This document shows positions 37,301-46,391 of a DNA stretch of 64,000 nt, piece after piece (position 1 is the first letter of the stretch; each line of letters opens with the position of its first letter). The stretch lies in the NCBI GenBank assembly GCA_032158295.1, contig CM063244.1, positions 29,737,715 to 29,801,714 on the forward strand. The letters run 5' to 3'. This stretch comes from Pycnopodia helianthoides. Taxonomy: Eukaryota > Echinodermata > Asteroidea > Forcipulatida > Asteriidae. The notes under the pieces are model-generated. The model had not been told where the DNA came from, made no database searches, and saw only the letters and a list, made by a program, of their open reading frames with translations. A program made the translations under genes and the position numbers.

Positions 37301-38664
37301 CACGGTGTGGTCGACTTGCAATTTGCCAATTGGCAAAAAGTGAGATGGGATGAAAATGCACAGTGATTAGTAAGAAAATTAATGTAAGAAAGCCACATGA
37401 ATGACGTGATCTACAATTCTTCAATCAAATGACAAATTACTACACTTTGGTGATAACATTGCCACTTATATAACGACAATAAACACACAGAGCATGGGAG
37501 ATAACAATGTAATCACAACCATAAAAACTCACCTGGTGGAATTGGAATCTTCATGTCGATTGACACACTAGCACCCATTGGTATATATCCTGAACAAATG
37601 AAAATGACAGCACAGAAGAACATGATAAACATAAAAGTTGACTTTGATTCATTGCTCAAGCAGTCAAGAGATTGCTTGTGAGCTAGGCCATGTCTTACTT
37701 AGACTGGTTTTCAAAGTTGAACAAATTAAATAGCACTCCTCACTATGATGTCACCTTTGCTCAAAATACATGTACACTTTACTACAGAGTACAGTGTACC
37801 TGTACTACCACCTGCTCAATACACACAAGTTAAAAATGTCATTAAAAAAAGTATACTTACCTTAATATCTAATTATTAAATGTACTTAGACAAAATGAGA
37901 TAAATCTTCTCTCACTGCTTGTTCAAATAAAAACAGTTCATATGTCACGACGGTATTTTTTTCTCATTTTGATTCTGGTCTTGTAAACACATTTCTGGTC
38001 AACAGTAAACATTTTGAGAAGTACGATTATTGCAAAGTTTCTTACAGTCATGTGGATTTTCCCCTCAATTTTCAAGCCCATCACATCCTCACACTACTCA
38101 TGCAGGGGAGCTACAAAGTAGAACAATGTCTTTTGAAGTCTTTCTTAATACTTGTTTTCGATAATGAATGATGAATTTGAGGGAGTCAACTTAAATATTT
38201 ATTTCTATTTTGTATTATTTTTGTATTATTATTTAAAAATATAGGCCTAAATCACAATGTCTTGACAACTCACCACACTGCCACTGTACCAATTTTTGTT
38301 CAGCATCTTCAATTAATTTTTGAATTTCAGGACGACCAATTTCTCCCAGAAGCAACCACAAGTTGTAAAGACATGAAGACAAGTTGTTACGCCCATCCTC
38401 CAGACAAACAAGGTCCCTAAATTTGCGGGTTATTTTTTTTACAGTTTTTATATTTCTCAGTTCGGATTCGATTAACCCAAATTTACTCCATACTTTGTTA
38501 GCTTTTATGAGCTTTATTATGTTTTTAACGTCTGAAGCTTTTAATTTCATCCTGATGGAGTCGTACAATATGTCGATCATGTCTCGCACAATCTGCATGA
38601 AGTCATCTGCTGCGGTGACACTACTGACAGGTCCTTGTCCTTGTCCTGGGGTAGCCTCTGCCAT
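19040..38664 (-). CDS. Roco-family protein: helical N-terminus, Roc GTPase, COR, Death domain
   Basis: Recognised exons, 5' to 3': 38664-38274, 37589-37533, 37237-37075, 36647-36547, 34564-34449, 34231-33992, 33678-33513, 32366-32283, 31598-31404, 30099-29986, 29210-29052, 25389-25186, 24238-24083, 23606-23468, 22459-22299, 21786-21685, 20819-20552, 19353-19040. The model gives about 1044 residues. Roc motifs: P-loop GQERVGKTS (about 187-195), switch I STEGI (about 211-215), G3 WDFAGQD (about 400) and G4 VGTHRD (about 485-491). COR follows (IPLHWLQF, FVVDFESFLPDG), then a Lys/Arg-rich linker, a Cys-rich exon and a Death domain. No kinase, ankyrin or leucine-rich repeats were found. Family knowledge: Roco proteins are dimeric GTPases, and DAPK1 also ends in a Death domain. 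The start is the first Met followed by folded-looking sequence; an upstream in-frame Met lies at 38775. Exon 34231-33992 has a frame problem, described separately. Confidence 0.88.
20091..20200. mobile_element. Palindromic MITE, GGGTCGATTTCACAAA family, copy 2
   Basis: It begins GGGCCGATTTCACAAAGAGA and ends AGTTTTGTAAAATCGACCCC, with AAGACTAGTC blocks inside. It is a shorter relative of 17972-18131, in the last Roco intron. Confidence 0.7.
20340..20530 (-). mobile_element. tRNA-derived SINE, family A, minus strand
   Basis: It contains the inverse of the family A body and head (GTGTCTTGCTCAAGACCGGG, GGATTCAAACCAACACTCTG). A related tail lies near 51060-51135. It overlaps the donor side of exon 20819-20552 only in the intron. 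Confidence 0.55.
22500..22590 (-). mobile_element. tRNA-like SINE fragment
   Basis: On minus it reads GGTGGTCTAGTGGTTAGGTC (A-box) and GTAGGTTCGGATCCCAC (B-box). It resembles the family B head. It lies in the intron just 5' of exon 22459-22299. Confidence 0.5.
22935..23110 (+). repeat. Dispersed repeat, partner of 5115-5290
   Basis: It carries AACTCAGGGGAGCTGAAGGT, AGTTCCAAAGAGATGCAG and GGAATGGCTCTTTGTTG, in inverse orientation to the first copy. It lies in a Roco intron. Confidence 0.45.
23815..23885 (-). mobile_element. SINE family A body fragment
   Basis: CACAATCTCTACCCAGGCAG and GGTACCCATTTCCTCC are the inverse of the family A body around GGGTACCTGTGAGGG. The fragment is truncated on both sides. 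Confidence 0.4.
25850..28990. repeat. 74/70-bp minisatellite, about 40 units
   Basis: The unit contains GGTTCAGTCCTCAGTC, then AACAGAATCAAACAAA, CATGCAGTT and GGATTTGGATGGGTTAGTAG. Two length variants (74 bp with AAG-GTTA-type spacing and 70 bp lacking four bases) are interspersed. Substitutions recur at fixed sites (TCGAAC, TCCAAC or TCAAAC; AATCATG or AAACATG; GGATTT or GTATTT). The right end decays after about 28760. It fills most of the intron between COR exons 29210-29052 and 25389-25186. Confidence 0.95.
30285..30500 (-). mobile_element. tRNA-derived SINE, family B, minus strand
   Basis: The inverse head reads GGGATTTGAACCCACGACCA and CTTACCACTAGACCACCGAG. It is flanked by CAGTGGCTAGAGGCAGTTTG and a tail with TAAAGCACTTTATGGTCAGT. 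It is the most complete family B copy in the window. A shorter minus-strand relative lies near 53640-53740. Confidence 0.6.
31225..31335 (-). mobile_element. tRNA-derived SINE fragment, family A
   Basis: Inverse head motifs include GGGACCAGACCCCCCACTCT and GACTGCTCGGCCACTA. It lies in the intron just 3' of exon 31598-31404. Confidence 0.4.
32400..32930 (+). repeat. 480-bp dispersed repeat, copy 2
   Basis: It is the homologue of 8283-8770 (shared TTCCCATTCATAAATGCCCT, CGCTCAACAGTTGTGC, CGTAAATTAGCGCCATG). It lies in a Roco intron. A minus-strand SINE family A fragment abuts it at 32920-33030, and a GGGCCCAATTTCAT-family MITE remnant may follow at 33045-33206. Confidence 0.62.
33275..33395. 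mobile_element. Small palindromic element
   Basis: ATAACACGCTACGTAC and GTACGCAGCGTGTTAT are near-perfect inverses around CCAGATAGTATCTGG, itself a palindrome. Outside them TGTAAAATCCCTG-type ends nearly match. It is about 100 bp. Confidence 0.5.
33793..33796 (-). other. Candidate 4-nt microexon of the Roco gene
   Basis: The preceding exon ends with 1 base over and the next (33678-33513) needs 2. On the minus strand a good acceptor (pyrimidine-rich, ending TTGCCAG) is followed by GAAA and then a GTAAAT donor. Including these 4 bases restores phase and makes the whole coding length divisible by three. This is inference from phase only. Confidence 0.25.
33992..34231 (-). CDS. Roco gene exon 6: hexapeptide-repeat insertion in Roc, frame-disrupted
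   Basis: The 3' part encodes six consecutive hexapeptides of form N-A-x-S-x-Q/E (NAVSSQ, NAVSPE, NAESPQ and so on), from an 18-bp DNA repeat at about 34030-34165. From the acceptor at 34232 the frame opens QTVRVAVSPKKAMIPQ, but meets a stop just after an A9 tract (T9 on plus, 34177-34185). One extra base there would join it to the repeat frame. Possible explanations are an assembly error, an allele, or a different acceptor inside the exon. The donor leaves one base, which does not fit the next recognised exon. Confidence 0.6.
34840..34955. repeat. Perfect 52-bp inverted repeat (hairpin MITE)
   Basis: Left arm 34840-34891 and right arm 34904-34955 are exact reverse complements around a 12-bp loop. 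The arm contains GGCCTGACGTTTCGACCCTA. It lies in the Roco intron between exons 36647-36547 and 34564-34449. Perfect identity suggests a recent insertion. Confidence 0.85.
35320..35450. repeat. Dispersed repeat; uninterrupted relative of the sequence flanking the SINE at 54714
   Basis: CCTGCACCATAG, GGATTGGAATCGGTAGAAA and AAGTCACAAGTTCTA occur here contiguously. At 54660-55130 the same blocks are split by a SINE. Confidence 0.55.
35905..36325 (+). repeat. Dispersed repeat, copy 2 (paired with 907-1290)
   Basis: It is the homologue of 907-1290 and the better-preserved copy. The internal pair CACTCTGTGAAATCTGACTT and GGATTTCACAGAGTG marks an inverted-repeat core. It lies in a Roco intron. Confidence 0.5.
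38274..38664 (-). CDS. Roco gene exon 1: unrecognised helical N-terminal domain
   Basis: The exon encodes about 130 residues starting MAEATPGQGQGP. A predominantly helical region of about 100 residues follows (segments such as FMQIVRDMIDILYDSI and KLIEDAEQKLVQW). The size would suit a death-fold-type adaptor domain, but I recognise no specific family. The donor is GTGAGT. It is followed by a 19-codon exon leading into the Roc P-loop exon. Confidence 0.8.
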
Positions 38665-39095
38665 TTTGAGTTCGATGTGTCTCCAGCCAGAAGAAGCAAA
38701 AAATCGTAGGTGTATGCACCAGCGTGATCTGGTGATAAAGGGTGAACACAAGTTCAATCGTAGATGAAAATGCAAAATAGTAATATTAAGTAATACTATA
38801 ACAGTTCCTTGAGTCGAGTAGCAGCGTTTAGTGAGCCTTCTTGGCGGAGAAATTTTGCATAATCGAACTATGTTGCCCGCGTAAAACCAGCAGGCTCTAT
38901 CTTTTCAACCCGCAGCTATCTTTCCCGTTGCTCTGTCATTGCGCCCAACAACGATGATTGGGTTTTTCCCAAAGAGTTATTTATATAGACCACTGACATA
39001 CGAAAGAGCCATAGTCTTGGTTAAGACTCTCCTGTTGTTTATTATCTTGAAAGCGCCGAAAGCTCCCCACTAGAGGGCGCTATCAACCACGAACC

Positions 39096-39134
39096 ATTGA
39101 TCTACATTATACTGTCAGTATAATGTAGATCAAT
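39096..39134. repeat. 39-bp perfect palindrome
   Basis: ATTGATCTACATTATACT (39096-39113) and its exact inverse (39117-39134) flank the loop GTC. Part of the right arm (TGTAGATCAAT) is repeated directly next to it. Confidence 0.85.
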
Positions 39135-39299
39135 GTAGATCAATGCCACGAACCGCTATCGCCCCGAGAAACCAGGCTGAACTCAGCACTAAATTAAGTG
39201 CCAGCACCAAATTTCAAAAATCTTAGTCAACGTGTACAACAGTACAACGGTACAACATTGTCAGAGACAACGAAGAACTCATGGGTTAAAAAATGGCGA

Positions 39300-39625
39300 C
39301 GCGACGGCACGATGCGACGGACGACGGGCGACGCGACGGACGACGGGCGACGCGACGGACGACGGGCGACGCGACGGACGACGCGACGCGCACGACGCGA
39401 CGGCACGACGCGACGGCACGACGCGACGGCACGACGCGACGGCACGACGCGACGGACGACGGCACGACGCGACGGACGACGGCAGCCGAAGACTCTATGA
39501 AAAACAATTGTAAAACAGGCGACGCGACGCACGACGCGAATGGCGACGGCACGACGCGACGGGCGACGGCACGACGCAACGGGCGACGGAACAGGCGACA
39601 CGACGGCACGACGCGACGCACGTCT
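39300..39625. repeat. CpG-rich tandem repeat in the divergent promoter region
   Basis: It is built of GCACGACGCGACG (13 bp, several perfect copies around 39400-39460) and a GACGGGCGACGC-type variant on the left. A less regular version follows on the right, after an interruption at about 39485-39520. It is C/G-skewed by strand: CGAC on plus, GTCG on minus. It is open in several frames only because it is a short repeat. Confidence 0.9.
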
Positions 39626-40357
39626 GTCGTCTATAGAACACCATAAGACTAGACAGATTTATGCCAATGACTCTTTGCAGTGTAAGCAATAGAGTTTGTC
39701 GCCCAGGTGAAATAGTAATCTGAGATTTTTGTTGCCATGTCCTCAATACGCTTCCGTACGAAGGCGACGATCCGGAAGGGGACGATCCGGAAAAACGATC
39801 CCACGTCTACTACCACCAACGGCCACAAAATAACGAGGTCGCTCCTCTCCCGATCCTGATCCCCCGGCCCCGCCGGCCTTGGTTGGTCAGCGGCTCTGGA
39901 ACATTATTGTCGGATCCTGACATTATCTTAAGTCTATCAGCCATGAACAAACGATTTTACGTGTTACTTGTGTATTGTCCGTGGCATATGCGAAAGTTGT
40001 TATATTTTTCGTTTAAAAGTTCAGCAAAAATTGGGCCTCCAACTTGAAAAGGCCGCGCCACTGTGCAAATTACGATCCGCCTGCCAATCACAAAAAGCGT
40101 CTCATGCCAAGCCCCACTGTATGCAAATCAGTAGTTTTTGTGTACGACCTGTGACCTCAACTAGCTCGCGGTTGGAAGTGACGCACATTCTCGATGTGTG
40201 TGGGGGACGTATGTGTGATCTGAATGCGCTGCCAAACTAGGATTTGACGGCACAAAGTCGTCCCGATCCGGCATCATTAAAAAATAAAATCAAAAAGGAA
40301 TAGTTAAGCGCAAGGCCAACACTATAACCATCGAGAGAGACTGAGATTGTTGTCGTC

Positions 40358-40408
40358 ATGCTTGCTGCATCCAGATTTATCAGGCGGTTTTCCACGTCAA
40401 CTTCGCAG
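40358..40408 (+). CDS. ALDH1L: ALDH1L exon 1: mitochondrial targeting presequence
   Basis: It encodes [17 protein letters not shown]. It has three Arg, no acidic residue, an amphipathic pattern and a Ser/Thr-rich end, all typical of matrix presequences. Human ALDH1L2 begins with a comparable leader, while ALDH1L1 lacks one. The donor is GTAAGA, and intron 1 is 7.0 kb. Confidence 0.82.
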
Positions 40409-43400
40409 GTAAGAATTTTGTTTATCACAAATTTTCTCGTTCGTACAACCGTGCAGCAACAATCCTGGATCTGGAACTTGAAAGTCATCATTCATGTTGC
40501 GAACATCGTCATTGAACGAACTTATGTTGAACTTGAGAATCCAAATGAATTACGTGGCTCACAAAGATTATGCGCCATATTGTTATGCCTCTAAACTGTT
40601 GTTAGCGCCGCCTTTGTTTGTTAATGTTTTAGTTTTTTAGTATTAAAACTGACCAAGCCAAGCGTTGAGTGTACAAAAAGTTTGAACAAGTTCGATCTCA
40701 CTCGGTCACTGAGTGGGACCCGGTGGGACCATGGAGCAATAAACTCCATGGTGGGACGGTGGTGAGCAACAAATAATGCCAACCACGACCGCATTTCCAT
40801 TTTTTCCTCACTACCCTGGCAGCAGCTAACCGAGACCCTGGCCTTTCCCATGTTATACTACACATGCTGCTGGCACACAATACAAAATATCAGTTTCGTG
40901 TTCTTTCCTCCTTCCATCTGTCCATGATTTCAATGTATGTTCTCCTCAATGGCAATACGTGCCTTATTGTTGTGGGCCAATTCACCTGTTCATCGAGATA
41001 GTGCACATTCAGCATACAAGTTACAATACAATTGTCATTTTCTTCCTTCTCAAGGCTAAACGGGTTTTTGTATGCACGTTCACAATTTGCAGTTGGCACA
41101 AAACCAATTTAATGATGAGATCAGTCTGAGTGCAACTGCCATTTTCCACTCACAATTTTAATATGACCTTAAACCAAACTTTATTAAATATTTTACAAAT
41201 AAAGATACTACTTTATATTGAATGATTGAACAATGTTGTTTGGATTCATGTTTACAAAAAATAGTGGTTTTAATCCTTTTTGGGGGTGTTCTTTCGCTAG
41301 GCTAGGGCTATTTACATATCATTGATTGATTGAATTATAGTAATTGATTTCAGTGATGTTTATTTCCTTCCTTCACGTTGTTATGTTGGGCATCTTCAAA
41401 GAGAGTACCACCCATTCATGTTTTAGTCCTTGGGATGGTGGCAACAAATAGGGCACATGTATGGGAACACAAGTAGTTTATCCACGAGGGGAACTTTTTT
41501 GTGGACTTGCCCTTGACTTCAACTCCATATGGAATCAGATCTTGATAAGGGTTCATCAAATTTACTTTCCGATCAGAATCTGACTGTAAAGTTCAGCACA
41601 AGTTAATTCATCATTGTTAAAATAACAAACTCATTGCCAATAACACTACTGGTGCATGCTAGATTATTTGATGCCATTTCTTTTGGCTTAAATTGTGTCA
41701 ATGATGACTGACATGTTTTCCAGTAGTACATGTACTTTTAAACTCTAAAGCTCTGTTTATGCACATAGCATATGAATTACATGTACATGTAAGCTAATGA
41801 ATTTAAATGTTATTTTATAGCTGAGAATATTAAATTTGTGTCATTTGAACATGTAAAATTCTGGTTGGAAATTTTTAAAGATTACATACAATAAGTAATA
41901 ATGATATCTAAAATCTCCAATCTCCATTGCAAGGCTAATTTAAACTGTTTAGATTCCACACGTGGATTTGGTTGAATCTTACAAAATTTTGTGTGGGTTT
42001 TTCCCTTCAAACTTGTACGAAGATGTTGTCTCTATTTGCTACCACAGAAGTCTGTACTATTAAATGTAAAACAACTGAAAAGAAAAGAAAAACATGAATT
42101 TATGGGCTAATATTTTGAATTGATCATTTGCAAAAAAACAATGTTTGTTTTATTATCCAAAAAACGTGTACTTCGGCCTTGCACTGTTGTTTTATGATCA
42201 TTTTTAATAGCAGTGTTGTAGTACTTGTACTCATTTATACTCAAGTACTATACTCACTCAGTACCTTTTTGATTAAAATGTTTCTAAACATGATCTCTCT
42301 AGCATGGATGGATGGTCAAGTAAAGAGGAGGAATGAAGGAAATGCAATTCAAGCAGGCCACTACCTTAATAGTTTGAAACAGTTATATTCCTCATTTTTG
42401 CACCCTGGGGTTTAGGCATAGTATTTGGTGTACATGTAAAATCCACTTGTTTTGTAAACACACTTTGCACTGTTACAAAAGACGGTATTCATCAGTGTAC
42501 ATGTAACTTGTTTATTCATGAGGGAGCATTTCATGGTGCTTGATTTTGGTCTTTGGGTTCTGTGTTTGCACAATAGGGATCTGCAAGGTTGACCTTTTTA
42601 AGTAGATGCAAATTGTGTAGTTCAATAGACTAGCTCACACCAGGAGACCAGCATCCCCAGAGCAGACACTGATTAGAATACAAGTAACAGCTATTTAGAT
42701 TGGCCAATGAATCTGAGGCTAGTTGGAGGTGTGTCAAACCCCACTCATGCTACTGACATCTGATTGGTTAGCAGCCAGTTATTTTCCAGGGACACAAAGT
42801 ACATGAATTATTCATCAAACTGTGGGAGTGCTTTTGTTTGGTTAGCTCAATGCAGTCTTGGGGTTTTTCTGTCATGCACAACTTGCATGTACCAGTAGCA
42901 TGTTTTTTTTAAAATCACACACATTATTTGACCTGGGCACTTGCTGCATGCTAGCTGGGCAGTTCCTTACTGATTATTTCTCAAGTTGAAGAGTGTGTTT
43001 CCTGTAGCTATTTTGATCCAAGTGTGACTCAAGTGGACTTCATTTGTGAGCTGTATAGTTATAGTACAGTAAGTAGTTGATTTTTCTTGAGGTACAGTAC
43101 ATTGAACTAATTAACAGAGGGAGTAAGTGCATGAAGTGGAAATGAAGGAACAAGTGACAGGACAAGTGTTTTTATTAAGATAAAAGATGCAGAACCCAAC
43201 CACTATACCATAGTTTTTCTCTCATTGTGTCAAAAAAATTCAGGTTTTTGTTGAACAAGAACTGTACTGTTTTTGATCATTATGTGTGAAAAGATGGCAT
43301 TTCTCCCCTGTGAAGTTGAGGAAAATGTTAGCTTAGCAAAAGGCATTTTAATATAAATGACAATGTATGATGATGAGGAAAGTATTTCTACAGGTGTGGG

Positions 43401-46352
43401 TTACATTATAAAAGCTTTTTTCAAAATAAAATAACAAGGAAAGCCAAAGGGAAATGAAATATAGGCCTGGAGTCTAGTATTGTACAGGCCATGGCCTCTG
43501 GTATTGACCTTGGTGTGCCCCTATTCTAAGTATCAATTATCAAATTTTCCCTTCAGACTTTCCAATGGAATTGCCTTAATATTTCAATTTGAAAGTTGCA
43601 TTTTTGCCCTAGTCAAATATTATTATGACAACATTGTTTTTATTCTCTGGGATGAGAGAAATTTGTGATGGTTGGTGTAGAGATGAATTTTCTTTATGAA
43701 GGGACAAGTTTTCAGGATAAACTGATTTAAATGATATTGATAACCAATTTCCCAAAAGGGGGAAGGGAAATGTCAGGCAAATGCTCACTTTCTTCATGTA
43801 GGGAGGAGAATTTGAACTATAATCTTGTGAATAAAATGTAGTTAATAATGTAAAGCAGGCATAAAAAAACATATGGAATATAGGATTTGAACTGCCTCTA
43901 GTTACAGGGCTCAAAATTTACTAGCTGTGCTAATCGTAGCCCCATGAATAGGGCCAATCCACTCCGTATCCTTGGCCCCAGCACCACTGCAGACCTAGAT
44001 GCTTTCGCCCTATAATGTTTTTAATTTGCAAAGATCTAGATCGTGAAATGTGCTCGTAAATAGCCGGACTGCTGGAATTTGTTTGAAAAACATCCCACGT
44101 TTTTGTGAACATTAAATTATTTTCGAGAGTGAACTTTTAAAACGATCTCAACGATCTTGATTATTTGCACCCGCGGCGTCTGCGAGTAAATTAGTCTGGT
44201 ACCAAATCAATCGTAGCAATTGATTGTATAGTTTTTTTTTAATGCTGTTGAGGAAGCCAGACAAAACCTAGTTTTTGAACCCAAACATTTCGATCCTGTC
44301 GGACAGTAACGCGGAAAAGCACTTTTTTTTAACGTAATTATGAGAACGTGTGTACTACTTCAAAATAAGCATGTTGTCAAGATTGTTGAGACAATTCTAA
44401 ATATTAACTCTCGAAAATTATTTGATTTTCACCAAAAACGTGTGATGTTTTTTAAAGAAATTTTAACAGTCCGGCTATCTGCAAGTACGTGGGCATTCTC
44501 AATTGGTAAGTTTCACAATCTAGATCTTTGCAGATTAAAAATGTCATAGGGCAAAAGAATAGGTCTACAGTGGTGCTGGGGCCAAGGATACGGAGTGGAT
44601 TGGCCCTATTCATGGGGCTATGCTAATCGCTACCCTCCATCCTCTCGATGGTCGCAGACCAAAAATTTACCAGAGAATGACCGAATTGTCCGTGAACCGT
44701 AATGCGCAACAACCCAGCACTTGCAAGATCTCAAACTTTTGGTAATTTTTACTGCCAAATATTTTCTCAATGATGTTTTAAGTGTGCTACATTTATTCAT
44801 TACACATCGTGTTCTTAGAATGTATGGTATGAATTTTGAAAGTGGTACAAAGTGAGTAGATAAGGTCACTAATATGAAAAAAACTGTAAAAATTGCAAAT
44901 TGTGTGTTGTGTGAACACGGGATAGCTCGTAACCCTCTGGTCTGACACTGTCAGGGAGGATGGAAGTTCACGCCAACTAGAAATTCACAAACACTGGACC
45001 ACAAGATGGAATTAAACTCATCCACCCCACTCTCTAAAATCCAAAACCCCCCTCTTAACAACGTATGATTTCATCGCAAATATAGACTTCAACTTGTCTG
45101 CCCTGGCATACATTGTAAAATTGAACTTGCCCATGGGGTGAACCAGTGGGAAATGATTGTTCATCTGTACCTACAGTACATGTACATTAGTACTACCAAG
45201 TAGACACTGTGAACATTTAGTACATTACTTGTATGTCTGGCTTGAATCATTGTTGCACATGGTAGTTTAACTTGAAGCTGAGCATTACTTAGTTTTTGTT
45301 TAACCCTCTTGCTGTCTGACCATTCAGGGCTATATTATATGTATCTCTCACGATAGAGCGGGATTGCGTGTCGAGTCATGGATACAAGAATGCGTTATTT
45401 AGTAGACTTGCTCTCTCAGGCCTCTCTTTTTTTCTGTGCATTTGATAGTTAGTGCGTTGGGAACCGCACATCTTGAAAATCAAGTGGTACAACCTCGCCT
45501 CGTGCATACACTTTCAATGTCTTTTTAGCATGTATGCCGGGAACCCGTACGAATAAGGTTGAAGTATGCAAGCGATTTTAAGTGCAGTGCATCACACTTA
45601 GTATTTCAGTCAAAAGATTTTAGATTAAAAAACATATAAAAAATCTAATTCATGATGGTTACATTGCGCAACAGTTGACAAACACATGTGCTGGGTCGTT
45701 GTCATCCGTGGATACATATATAGTGCAGAATCAGATGTTATCGCTGTAAGAGGGGGGTGTGTCCTGGTTCAAAGTCCACTCCATGGTTAAATCCAGATGG
45801 TACCAGATTGTTTAGTTTGTCTTTCATAATGTAATCTGTGATAACTTCATTTTGTTCATCTCATTTTGTAATTTACTGTTCTACTGTATCTGCAACCAAA
45901 GTGCTGTGTCACTAATTATGGAAAAGTGCATTACGTAACTAAATTTGTTTGAAATACAATATGTGTAATAGTTACAGTACTCCTTTTCTTCTATTGGGTT
46001 TGTGGGCCATAGAAAACCTAAAAACACCATACAAATAAATTGCACCATAAATGACCTCTTAGGGTCCAGTCTAGGATATCAAGGACCTTGGCTCCCCCAG
46101 GTCATTACACTTTTGAAAAACTGGCGAAATAAACAAAATGTGTCCCAGGTTAATATGCATTCATTAAGGAACTACTATGTATGCTTGATGTAATACATGT
46201 ATTGCCATTAAAAACAATGTTTTTCTTTAGAACACTGTCTTACACATTTTATGCTTTTTATTTGCATTCAAAGTACAATGTAGGATCACTTGGAACCTTA
46301 TTATCTAGCAGGCCTGATGGGGATGGGATGGCTACAGAGGCAATTACCCTTA

Positions 46353-46391
<39 letters not shown>

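Larger units (their letters stand above)
38665..40357. promoter_or_regulatory. Divergent intergenic region between Roco and ALDH1L starts
   Basis: The two genes point away from each other with 1.69 kb between start codons, so both promoters and 5' UTRs should lie here. Visible features are a 39-bp palindrome, a CpG-rich tandem repeat, repeated GACGATCCGGAA at about 39765-39795, and a GC-rich CCCCCGGCCCCGCCGGCC block near 39860. No clear TATA box is assigned. The promoter call rests on position. Confidence 0.5.

Noticed and set aside
39198..39746. Arg/Asp-rich and Arg/Val-rich open frames on both strands
   Set aside because: Their open length comes from the 13-bp CpG-rich repeat, which lacks stop codons in several frames. 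The low-complexity translation has no domain.
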